Below the pieces are notes generated by a model. It saw only the letters and a list, made by a program, of their open reading frames with translations. It was not told the origin of the DNA and searched no databases. A DNA stretch of 45,438 nucleotides, taken from NCBI GenBank assembly GCA_030037065.1, contig JASHRW010000302.1, forward strand, positions 1 through 45,438, given 5' to 3'. The DNA is from Xanthobacteraceae bacterium (GTDB taxonomy: Bacteria; Pseudomonadota; Alphaproteobacteria; Rhizobiales; Xanthobacteraceae). Each line of letters begins with the position of its first letter. Position 1 is the first letter of the stretch. The position numbers were made by a program, and so were the translations under genes. Shown here in pieces: positions 1 to 8,486 of this stretch.

Positions 1-186
1 CCCTGGCGCCTCCCGGCGCTCCATTTCCCCATGCGGGGAGCTTGCGCGTTTGCAAAGCTCGGGCGCGGATCGCGTCGCGAGAACGATTTTCTATTTCGTC
101 ATTGCCGGACTTGGTTTGGCAATTCATGCTGACGTGACGGCATATGAGAGCTTCGCGAGGCCTATCGGGGAGCGGGAAGGAAACGC

Positions 187-1320
187 ATGGCCACCATGAT
201 GGCGGCGCGGCTACATGCCTATGGCCAACCGATGACGCTCGACCGCATCGAGGTGCCGGAGCCGCGGCCGACCGACGTGTTGGTCGAGGTCAAGGCCTGC
301 GGCGTGGTGCCCAATCTCGCCCGCGTGGTCAGCAATTTCTTCGGCACGCTGACGCCCGACAACAAAATGATGCCGCCGCTGCCGGCGATTTTCGGTCTCG
401 ATCCGGCCGGCGTGGTCGCCAAGGTCGGCTCGCAAGTTTTCGGCGTCCGCCCCGGCGAGCGCGTCTATGTCAATCCGGCGCGCGCATGTGGCTCGTGCCG
501 CATGTGCCGCAGCGGCCAGCCGTACGATTGTCCGAACTGGACGTTGCAAGGCTATTTCGGCCGCTCGCAAGAGATCATGCACGCCTATCCTTACGGCGGG
601 CTGGCGCAATTCATCACCGCGCCGGCGACCGCTTTGGTCAAGCTGCCGGACAATTTGAGCTTCGAAGCCGCGGCGCGGTTCGGCTATCTCGGCACCGCCT
701 ATGCGGCGCTGAAGAAGATCGGCGTCGGCCCCGGGCAGGCGCTGCTCATCAACGGCATCAGCGGGCAGCTCGGGCTCAATGCCGCGCAAATCGCCTTGGC
801 GATGGGCTCAACCAAAATCCTCGGCACCGGGCGCAATCAGGCTTTGCTTGATCGGGTCAAAAAACTCTCGCCACAACGGATCGACGTCTTTTCGGTCCCG
901 AATGCGCCGCCCGGTCCGTCCGACCCGCTTGTGTCCTGGGCAAAGAAGGCGACCGACGAGCACGGCGTCGACGGCATGATCGACTGCCTGCCGCCCGGCG
1001 CGCCGGCGAGCGCGATGATGCGCGCGCTGTTCTGCCTGCGCCGCGGCGGCCGCGCGGTGAACGTCGGCGCCGTCATGGAGACGCTGCCGCTCAACGCCTT
1101 CTGGATGATGACCAACCGCATCGGGCTGCAGGGCTCGGTGTGGTTCACGACCGGTGAGGGTGAAGACATGGCGTCGATGGCGGGGGTGGGCACGCTGGAC
1201 CTTTCCATCCTCGAACATCGCGTTTCGCCGCTGTCCAAAGTCAATGAAGTGCTTGCCGGAATGGATGACCGCAATGGCGGATTTACCAATTTTGTGATTG
1301 ATCCAGCCCGGCTGCGGTAA
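187..1320 (+). CDS. Zinc-type alcohol dehydrogenase-like protein (MDR superfamily)
   Basis: 377 aa ORF; MDR fold signatures, structural-zinc motif CGSCRMCRSGQPYDC, Rossmann region INGISGQLGLNAAQIA. Confidence 0.85.
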   Translation: MATMMAARLHAYGQPMTLDRIEVPEPRPTDVLVEVKACGVVPNLARVVSNFFGTLTPDNKMMPPLPAIFGLDPAGVVAKVGSQVFGVRPGERVYVNPARACGSCRMCRSGQPYDCPNWTLQGYFGRSQEIMHAYPYGGLAQFITAPATALVKLPDNLSFEAAARFGYLGTAYAALKKIGVGPGQALLINGISGQLGLNAAQIALAMGSTKILGTGRNQALLDRVKKLSPQRIDVFSVPNAPPGPSDPLVSWAKKATDEHGVDGMIDCLPPGAPASAMMRALFCLRRGGRAVNVGAVMETLPLNAFWMMTNRIGLQGSVWFTTGEGEDMASMAGVGTLDLSILEHRVSPLSKVNEVLAGMDDRNGGFTNFVIDPARLR

Positions 1321-1416
1321 TCCTGTCTCGCATGACGAGGAGTGGGTCACCCCACGTGAACGCACCGCGAAAACCTGCTAATTGTCGGCTCAGAAACAAG
1401 CCCCAGTGAGGACGTC

Positions 1417-2844
1417 ATGTACGGTAATCTCGAACTCTTCATCGACGGCAAATGGCTCGGCGGCGACGGCCGCAAGGGCGAGGATGTGATCAATCCGGCG
1501 ACGGAAAAGCCGCTCGCCCATCTGCCGCACGCCAGCAAAGCCGATCTCGACCAAGCGCTCGAAGCCGCGAAGAAGGGCCTTGCGGTGTGGCGCGCCACGT
1601 CGGCCTATGACCGCTGCAAGATCATGCGCAAGGCCGCCGATCTGATGCGCGAGCGTTATGACGCGATCTCCAAGATCATGGTGCTGGAGCAGGGCAAGGT
1701 CTATCCGGAAGCGCGCGCCGAGGTGATCACATCGGCCGACATCATCGAATGGTACGCCGAGGAAGGCCGCCGCTCCTATGGCCGCATTGTACCGGGCCGC
1801 GGCAAGGGCGTGCGCCAACTGGTCGTGCAGGAGCCGATCGGCATCGTCGCCGCGTTCACGCCGTGGAATTTTCCGGTGCTCACGCCGGCGCGCAAAATCG
1901 GTGGCGCGCTGGCCGCCGGCTGCTCGCTCATTCTCAAAGCGTCGGAAGAAACGCCGGGCGCCTGCGTCGAGATGGTGCGCTGCTTTGCCGACGCCGGCCT
2001 GCCTGCCGGCGTGCTCAATCTGGTGTTCGGCGTGCCGGCGGAAGTCTCCGAGTATCTGCTCGCCAAGGACGCGATTCGCAAGATTTCGTTCACCGGCTCG
2101 ATCCCGGTCGGCAAGCATCTCGCTGCACTCGCCGCCAAGGGCATGAAGCGCACCACCATGGAGCTGGGCGGCCATTCGCCGGTCGTCGTATTCGGCGATG
2201 CCGATCCGGAGAAGGCCGCCGATACCATCGCTGCGTTCAAGTACCGCAATGCCGGCCAAGTCTGCATCTCGCCGACGCGCTTCTACGTGCAGGAGGACGT
2301 GTATTCGCGTTTCGTCAAGCGGTTCACCGAATACGCCAATGGCATCAAAGTCGGCGACGGCTTGGAGCGTGGTATCACCATGGGTCCGATGGCGAACTCG
2401 CGACGCATCGACACCATGGAGAGCTTCGTCAACGACGCCAAAGCGCACGGCGGCAGGATTCAGACCGGCGGTAAGCGGCGCGGCAACCAGGGTTACTTCT
2501 ACGAGCCGACCGTAATCACCGACGTGCCGGATGACTGCAAGGTGATGACGCAAGAACCATTCGGGCCGCTGGCGCCGGTGGTAACGTTCAAGACGTTCGA
2601 TGAGGTGGTGGAGCGCGCCAATTCGCTGGAATACGGGCTCGCCGCCTATGCCTTCACCACGTCGAACGCGACCGCGGCGGCCATCGGCGACGCGCTGGAA
2701 TCCGGCATGGTCGGCGTCAACTCGATCGCGATTTCAACGCCGGAAACGCCATTCGGCGGTGTCAAGGAAAGCGGCCATGGCAGCGAGGGCGGCATCGAGG
2801 GCTTGGGCGCCTATTTGGTCACCAAGTTCATTTCGCAGGCTTGA
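1417..2844 (+). CDS. NAD(P)-dependent aldehyde dehydrogenase, succinate-semialdehyde dehydrogenase-like
   Basis: 475 aa; PWNFPVLTPARKIGGALAAGC, FTGSIPVGK, MELGGHSP, catalytic Cys in GQVCISPTRFYV. Confidence 0.9.
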   Translation: MYGNLELFIDGKWLGGDGRKGEDVINPATEKPLAHLPHASKADLDQALEAAKKGLAVWRATSAYDRCKIMRKAADLMRERYDAISKIMVLEQGKVYPEARAEVITSADIIEWYAEEGRRSYGRIVPGRGKGVRQLVVQEPIGIVAAFTPWNFPVLTPARKIGGALAAGCSLILKASEETPGACVEMVRCFADAGLPAGVLNLVFGVPAEVSEYLLAKDAIRKISFTGSIPVGKHLAALAAKGMKRTTMELGGHSPVVVFGDADPEKAADTIAAFKYRNAGQVCISPTRFYVQEDVYSRFVKRFTEYANGIKVGDGLERGITMGPMANSRRIDTMESFVNDAKAHGGRIQTGGKRRGNQGYFYEPTVITDVPDDCKVMTQEPFGPLAPVVTFKTFDEVVERANSLEYGLAAYAFTTSNATAAAIGDALESGMVGVNSIAISTPETPFGGVKESGHGSEGGIEGLGAYLVTKFISQA

Positions 2845-2875
2845 TCTTGTGCTCGGAGGAGAATTCGATCTGCTT

Positions 2876-3727
2876 TTAGGCCGGTGAGCGGTAGGACGCG
2901 GCATCCGCTTGCGACAAATCGTCCTGGTTCGCGCTTGATTGTAACAATTCAGGCACTCGCGGGTCTGTAAGCCCGAAATGCGGCCCGAGCAGCCGGCGCG
3001 CGCGCTGCATCGCGTAGCGAGCAAGATATGCGTCGAGGGCGACGCGGACCAGCCGCCGCAATTGTGCGGGTCGCGCAATGAGTTCGCGCAATACCGCCGC
3101 GCCGTCAGCGCGCGGCCCTGAACCCATGCCCAAAAGCGCTGCCGGCGGTATCGTACGATCAGCCGGATCGACAATAACGCGTAGGGCGGTAAACGCGAGG
3201 CCATGAGCCGCCGCGATCCGGGCGACGACGTGCGATTCCATATCGACTGCGGCGGCGCCCGTTGTCTGGTGGAGCGCCCGCTTGGTTGTCGGCTCGGCAA
3301 CGGGGATATCGACGCCGATGATCGGCGCGTAATTGGCTCCGGCGATCGCATCGCGCAGCCTGTTCGACCACGCTAGGTCGGTAGCGTGTGTTTTATCCGA
3401 CGTAACGATTGCAGATGCGACGACCCAATCGCCCGGACGCAAATCCGAAGCGAGCCCTCCGGCGACCCCAAAGCTGATAATGCCGCGATAGCCGAGCCGT
3501 GCGGCGTCCTTGGCGGCTGCGGTTAATTCGCGCCGCGAGTCGCGCGAGAGAACGAGGACGCCGGGACCGGCGGCAATATTGGCCTCGAAGGCCATGCCGA
3601 CAAAGGCGATGACGGCGGGGCGATGGTGAAGCAAGGCCGAAGGATCGGTCGCTCGACCGATGTCTTCGCCATCCCCCAGCAAGCTTTCCGCGAGAGGCGG
3701 GCCGGTGAATTGCGCTTCGAATGCCAT
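2876..3727 (-). CDS. hpnG: Hopanoid-associated phosphorylase/nucleosidase HpnG (start uncertain; ORF extends to 3826)
   Basis: Phosphorylase-family features GYRGIISFGVAGGLASDLRPGDWVVAS and VDMESHVVARIAAAHGLAF; next to hpnA. Start codon ambiguous (3826, 3727 or a non-ATG start). Confidence 0.75.
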   Translation of the reverse strand: MAFEAQFTGPPLAESLLGDGEDIGRATDPSALLHHRPAVIAFVGMAFEANIAAGPGVLVLSRDSRRELTAAAKDAARLGYRGIISFGVAGGLASDLRPGDWVVASAIVTSDKTHATDLAWSNRLRDAIAGANYAPIIGVDIPVAEPTTKRALHQTTGAAAVDMESHVVARIAAAHGLAFTALRVIVDPADRTIPPAALLGMGSGPRADGAAVLRELIARPAQLRRLVRVALDAYLARYAMQRARRLLGPHFGLTDPRVPELLQSSANQDDLSQADAASYRSPA

Positions 3728-3991
3728 GGGTTTGACTAAAACCCCCGACTGTGATCGATCCTCGATCAAACCCCTCAAGACGGCGCGCACGCCGACCGCT
3801 CTTCCCCGATCCGGCTCAAACACCAAAAGAAGTCAATTTCTTTATATTACCGATTAAGAAAAGTGCTGCTCCCCCGATTCGTTCCCGCACTGGTCGAAAC
3901 AGCAGCATGGTGCTTTGACTTTGGATTGGCCTCTCGTGGGAGAGCACACAAATACGCACGGACATATTAGCATAGACAGCGACGGTTTGCC

Positions 3992-4999
3992 ATGCGGGGC
4001 AGTGCACAAACGTTGGTCACGGGTGCGTCAGGATTTGTCGGCTCGGCCGTGGCAAGAACGCTGATCGGTGCGGGATTTCGGGTTCGGGCAATGGTGCGCC
4101 GCGGCAGTCCGCGCTTTCATCTCGATGGGCTCGATCTGGAGTTTGTCGAAGGCGATCTCCGCGACGCCGATTCGGTTCGTCGCGCGGTCGCCGATGCTCG
4201 CTACGTGTTTCACGTCGCCGCTGATTATCGGCTGTGGGCCCGTGACCGCCGCGAGATTTATGCCGCCAATGTAGACGGCACGCGCAATGTCATGCAGGAG
4301 GCACTTCGCGCCGGCGTCGAGCGGGTCGTTTACACCAGCAGCGTTGCCACGTTGGGTCTGCGGTCGGACGGATCGTCCGCGGATGAATCGGTGGCGCTGG
4401 CCGAGGAAGAGGGGATCGGCGCCTATAAGCGCAGCAAGATCGCGGCGGAACGGTTGGTCGAGAGGATGATTGTGAGCGAGCGACTTCCCGCAATCATCGT
4501 CAATCCGTCGACACCGATCGGCCCGCGCGACGTGAAGCCTACTCCGACTGGCCGTATCATCGTCGAGGCTGCGCGCGGCCGAATTCCCGGATTCGTCGAC
4601 ACCGGCCTGAACCTTGTCCATGTCGACGACGTGGCCGAGGGACACGTCGCGGCGCTAAAGCGCGGCATCATCGGACAACGTTACATTCTCGGCGGAACCA
4701 ACGTGGCGTTTGCCGAAATGCTCGCCGATATCGCGCGCCTGGTCGGCCGCAATCCGCCGCGATTGCGTATTCCCCATGCCGCCGCGCTGCCGGTCGCCTT
4801 TGTGGCGGAGGCGGTGGCCCAAATCACCGGACGCGAGCCATTCGCGACCGTGGACGGCATCCGCATGGCCGCACACCGGATGTACTTTACCTCGGCCAAG
4901 GCCGAGCGCGATTTGGGCTTTCGGCCGCGGCCCTATGTGCAGGGGATTGAGGACGCGATCCGCTGGTTCCGGCAGGCCGGTTATTTGGATCGCAAGTGA
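3992..4999 (+). CDS. hpnA: Hopanoid-associated sugar epimerase HpnA (NAD-dependent epimerase/dehydratase)
   Basis: 335 aa; TLVTGASGFVGSAVAR, YTSSVATLG, YKRSKIAAE, NPSTPIGPRDVKPTPTGRIIV characteristic of HpnA. Confidence 0.85.
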   Translation: MRGSAQTLVTGASGFVGSAVARTLIGAGFRVRAMVRRGSPRFHLDGLDLEFVEGDLRDADSVRRAVADARYVFHVAADYRLWARDRREIYAANVDGTRNVMQEALRAGVERVVYTSSVATLGLRSDGSSADESVALAEEEGIGAYKRSKIAAERLVERMIVSERLPAIIVNPSTPIGPRDVKPTPTGRIIVEAARGRIPGFVDTGLNLVHVDDVAEGHVAALKRGIIGQRYILGGTNVAFAEMLADIARLVGRNPPRLRIPHAAALPVAFVAEAVAQITGREPFATVDGIRMAAHRMYFTSAKAERDLGFRPRPYVQGIEDAIRWFRQAGYLDRK

Positions 5000-5023
5000 A
5001 GCGGCTTAAACCTTGGCGACGTC

Positions 5024-5051
5024 GCAAGGCCGGCCCAGCACGCCGGCTTGC
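5024..5051. terminator. Possible bidirectional terminator hairpin between convergent hpnA and hpnJ
   Basis: GCAA(G)GCCGGC-CCAGCAC-GCCGGC-TTGC: 10 paired bases with one bulged G, in the 74 bp between convergent genes; no T-tract. Confidence 0.4.
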
Positions 5052-5073
5052 CCGGTGCCGATGACCGGATGCT

Positions 5074-6504
5074 TCAGCGGACCAGCGCCCGCCGCTCACG
5101 GAGGAAAGAAAAAAACTCGATCCCCTCGCGCAGCCGGCGCATCATCACTTCCGGGCTGCGCACCATTTCTGCGACGATCGAGGCGATTTTCGGCGCGCGG
5201 AAATAGAAGCGCCGATAGAAGTCCTCCACCGACTGAAAAATCTCGGCGTGGGTCAGATGCGGGTAATGCAGCGGCGCGATCTGCACGCCGCTCGAATCGA
5301 CCAGCTCCGCGTGCGCTTCGTCGAGCCAGCCGTGTTCGAGCGCTTCGCGGTACAGCTCGGTGCCCGGATAAGGTGCCGCGAGCGAGACCTGGATTGTGTG
5401 CGGATTGATCTCGGCGGCAAACCGGATGGTCTCCTCGATGGTTTCCCGGCTCTCACCGGGCAGCCCAAGAATGAAAGTGCCATGGATGGTGATGCCGAGC
5501 TCGTGACAGTCCTTGGTGAAGCGGCGCGCCACGTCGACGCGCATACCCTTTCTGATGTTGTGGAGAATCTGCTGATTGCCGCTTTCATAGCCGACAAGCA
5601 GGAGCCGCAGCCCGTTGTCGCGCATGACTTTGAGCGTGTCGCGCGGGACGTTGGCTTTGGCATTGCATGACCAGGTGACACCGAGCTTGCCCAGCTCGCG
5701 CGCGATCGCCTCGGTGCGCGGCCGGTCGTCCGTGAAGGTGTCGTCGTCGAAGAAGAATTCCTTCACTTGCGGAAACGCCGCCTTCGCCCAGCGGATTTCG
5801 TCGATGACGTGGCCGACGCTGCGCGTGCGATAGCGGTGACCGCCGACCGTCTGCGGCCACAGACAGAACGTGCAGCGCGATTTGCAGCCGCGGCCGGTGT
5901 AGAGCGACAGATACGGATGTTTGAGATAACCGATGAAGTAATTTTCGATGGCCAGGTCGCGCTTGTAGACCGGAGTGACGAAGGGAAGATCGTCCATATT
6001 CTGCAGAAGCGGGCGCAGCGGATTGTGGTGGATCAAGCCCGCGGCATCGCGGTAGGACAGTCCGGTGATGCCGCTCCAGTTGCGCCCCTCGGCGATCTCC
6101 TTGATGGTGAAGTCGAATTCATTGCCGGCGACGAAATCGATCGCGCCCGATCTGGCAAGGCTGGCCTCCGGCTCGACCGCGACTTTGGCGCCGACAAAGC
6201 CCGCCTTCAGCTTCGGGTTGGCACCCTTGAGCGCTTCGAGCACGCTGACGTCGGAGGAGAACGAAGGGGTGGACGTGTGCAGTACCGCCAGATCGTAGTC
6301 GCGCGCTTTGCTGAGCACGTCGGCGAGCGTGATATGATGCGGCGCGGCGTCGATGAGTTTGCTGCCCGGGATGACGGCCGCGACCTGGGCGAGCCAGGTC
6401 GGGAACCAATAGGAGCGGATTTCGCGCCTCGCCTGATAGCGCGATCCGGCGCCGCCATCGAACCCGTCGAAGGACGGGGCCTGCAGACACAAGGTTCGCA
6501 TCAT
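5074..6504 (-). CDS. hpnJ: Hopanoid biosynthesis-associated radical SAM protein HpnJ
   Basis: MMRTLCLQAPSFDGFDGGAGSRYQARREIRSYWFP N-terminus; radical SAM CKSRCTFC motif; ATGA overlap with hpnI. ORF-track start at 6882 is an open-frame extension. Confidence 0.9.
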   Translation of the reverse strand: MMRTLCLQAPSFDGFDGGAGSRYQARREIRSYWFPTWLAQVAAVIPGSKLIDAAPHHITLADVLSKARDYDLAVLHTSTPSFSSDVSVLEALKGANPKLKAGFVGAKVAVEPEASLARSGAIDFVAGNEFDFTIKEIAEGRNWSGITGLSYRDAAGLIHHNPLRPLLQNMDDLPFVTPVYKRDLAIENYFIGYLKHPYLSLYTGRGCKSRCTFCLWPQTVGGHRYRTRSVGHVIDEIRWAKAAFPQVKEFFFDDDTFTDDRPRTEAIARELGKLGVTWSCNAKANVPRDTLKVMRDNGLRLLLVGYESGNQQILHNIRKGMRVDVARRFTKDCHELGITIHGTFILGLPGESRETIEETIRFAAEINPHTIQVSLAAPYPGTELYREALEHGWLDEAHAELVDSSGVQIAPLHYPHLTHAEIFQSVEDFYRRFYFRAPKIASIVAEMVRSPEVMMRRLREGIEFFSFLRERRALVR

Positions 6505-7682
6505 GGGCGCCTCAGGTCTTCCTCGACAAGAGTGCCATCGCCCGCGACGTGATAGTCGGCGCCTTGCCAGTGAACGGTCGCCCCGAAAAAGCTCGCCACA
6601 TAGACGGCAAATGCAATAATGTCTTGCAGCGGAATGAGCCAGAGGTTTTCTCGCGGCAATCCGAAGCGCCGTTCGACGCAGCGGCAGACCGCGACGCGAG
6701 ACGCCAACGCCGCGACCGCAACCAGGGCGGCGGCGGTGCTCCCCGAAAGCATTCCGAGAAGCGCCAGCGGCCACGGATGGGTGATGATGGTCCCGGCGTA
6801 ACCGATCGGATCGATGTTTTTGATCGTGCGGGCGATCCGGATCTGATGCAGCACGAGTTGGCGCAGGCTGCGTTCGAAGCAACGATGGCCGACCAGAAAT
6901 GGTGCGGTAGCGACCTCGTAGCCTGCAGCGCGCACGGCCATTCCAATCGCATAATCGTCGGCAAGCTCGTCCGCAAAGCGGCCGAAGCCGCCGATTCGTT
7001 CAAGCGTCGAGCGCTCCACGGCGATCGTGGCGCCGAAGCAGGGCTTAGTCACCTTAATGGCCAATCCCGTAATCGCCTGCGGCAGAAAATGCGAATTGAT
7101 GGCGAGAGCCGAAAGGCGCGACCACAGCCCGTCGCCGCCGATACCGTGATAGAGGCAGGTCACGGCGCCGATGCGGGGGTCTTCCAGCAGTGCGACGAGA
7201 GCACGCACATAGCCGCGGTGAACCACGATATCGCTGTCAGAGAGGATAATCGTATCGTGCCGCACACGCGGCATCATGTTGATCAGATTCGATATTTTGC
7301 GATTGCTGCCTTGCCGGCGCGGATCGACGTTGAGTTCGATAGCCGCGTCCGGATGCTCGCGTTTTACCGACCGTACGGCGGTAATGGAAGTCGCGGCGGA
7401 ATCCGGCGCGCCGCAGAGGATCTGAATGGGCCGCCCGTAGTCCTGCCGGCAAAAGGCCGCGAGACGGGCTGCAAGGCCCGGCTCGGCGCCGTGCAGCGGT
7501 TTGAGAATCGTAACCGGCGGCTGCACTGTGCCGTCGACGGGCTTTTCATCGTGAAAGCTCAACACGAAACCCGCCTCGAACAGCATAAGTATGCAACCGA
7601 CGAATGCGGCGGCGAGACAGATGTCGCATAGCGATACAACGAACGACGCCATGTCGGGAATCGAATGAACAATACTCATCAT
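6501..7682 (-). CDS. hpnI: Hopanoid biosynthesis-associated glycosyltransferase HpnI (GT2)
   Basis: 393 aa; PVTILKPLHGAEPGL, NRKISNLINMMPRVRHDTIILSDSDIVV, transmembrane C-terminus; followed directly by hpnJ. Confidence 0.88.
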   Translation of the reverse strand: MMSIVHSIPDMASFVVSLCDICLAAAFVGCILMLFEAGFVLSFHDEKPVDGTVQPPVTILKPLHGAEPGLAARLAAFCRQDYGRPIQILCGAPDSAATSITAVRSVKREHPDAAIELNVDPRRQGSNRKISNLINMMPRVRHDTIILSDSDIVVHRGYVRALVALLEDPRIGAVTCLYHGIGGDGLWSRLSALAINSHFLPQAITGLAIKVTKPCFGATIAVERSTLERIGGFGRFADELADDYAIGMAVRAAGYEVATAPFLVGHRCFERSLRQLVLHQIRIARTIKNIDPIGYAGTIITHPWPLALLGMLSGSTAAALVAVAALASRVAVCRCVERRFGLPRENLWLIPLQDIIAFAVYVASFFGATVHWQGADYHVAGDGTLVEEDLRRP

Positions 7683-8344
7683 ACTTCTCCGGCAGTCACC
7701 TCATTCACATTGCCGAATTTTTGCGCAAGCTCTCGGCGAGAAAGATAAATCGGCACGCGCACTCGCATGAGCGTATCGGGGCGCAGCGCCGGCGCGTTCT
7801 GCGCGAATATGGTCAGCGAGATCAGGATATTTTCACCGAGCCGATGAATGCGTTCGCGCAGCGGCAATCGCTCGTATTCCATGACCGTCTCGAAACCGTA
7901 ATATCCCATGATGTATTCGATTTGCTGACATTGCGCTTTGGTGGCAGCCGATGGGACGTCGCCGCAGACCACGCAGATGTCGTGCAAATCGGGCCGCGAC
8001 TGCAGATAACGCGCCAGTTCGCGAAGCGACGTCGAAATGTTCTTCTGCATCCGCCGCGCCCAGCTAAACGTCGCTCCTTTTTGCGGAACGGGCGGTATGT
8101 GTTCGTTCCAAAAATGGAGCTGGACCATGCGTTGGCCGGCTTTTAGATGCGTGCCGTCGCGAAGCGTGAGCGTCCGGCGCGAGCGCGCAATGCCAAGCCG
8201 GAAAATGCACGACGGGTGGGAGCTGTACTCGACGATCGCCTGATGCCGCCGCAACCGGATGTCGAGCGCAAAAATGATCCCCGCCAGCCACGGATGGCTG
8301 TACCGCGTCTCGACGCTTTGCCTTGCGGAATCCCACACCGCCAT
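7679..8344 (-). CDS. Uncharacterised protein, tentatively YkoP-like
   Basis: Open frame to 8380; ATG at 8344 chosen. Contains LTLRDGTHLKAGQRMVQLHFWNEHIPP, resembling YkoP-type domains; 4-bp ATGA overlap with hpnI. Confidence 0.6.
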   Translation of the reverse strand: MAVWDSARQSVETRYSHPWLAGIIFALDIRLRRHQAIVEYSSHPSCIFRLGIARSRRTLTLRDGTHLKAGQRMVQLHFWNEHIPPVPQKGATFSWARRMQKNISTSLRELARYLQSRPDLHDICVVCGDVPSAATKAQCQQIEYIMGYYGFETVMEYERLPLRERIHRLGENILISLTIFAQNAPALRPDTLMRVRVPIYLSRRELAQKFGNVNEVTAGEV

Positions 8345-8375
8345 AAGCGGGTCTCCGCTTACCACCGCCCCACGG

Positions 8376-8404
8376 GGCAACTTTCCGACCCCAAAAAAGT
8401 TGCC
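8376..8404. repeat. Inverted repeat GGCAACTTT/AAAGTTGCC
   Basis: Perfect 9-bp arms with an 11-nt loop, between the AI-2E permease gene and the YkoP-like/hpnI/hpnJ genes. Confidence 0.7.
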
Positions 8405-8486
8405 ATACGGCCAGACTATAGCCGAAATTTTTGTCCTGTGGGAGATGTCGCCGATGCAGACGCGGAAGGTCGAGTGCGCGTATAGT

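Noticed and set aside
1390-2553. 387-aa minus-strand ORF antisense to the aldehyde dehydrogenase
   Set aside because: Arg/His/Ala-rich, no family motifs, lies wholly over a well-supported gene; typical high-GC antisense open frame.
6505-6882. 126-residue N-terminal extension of HpnJ in the ORF track
   Set aside because: Overlaps hpnI in another frame and looks noncoding; HpnJ starts naturally at MMRTLCLQAPSFDG (6504) with ATGA coupling.
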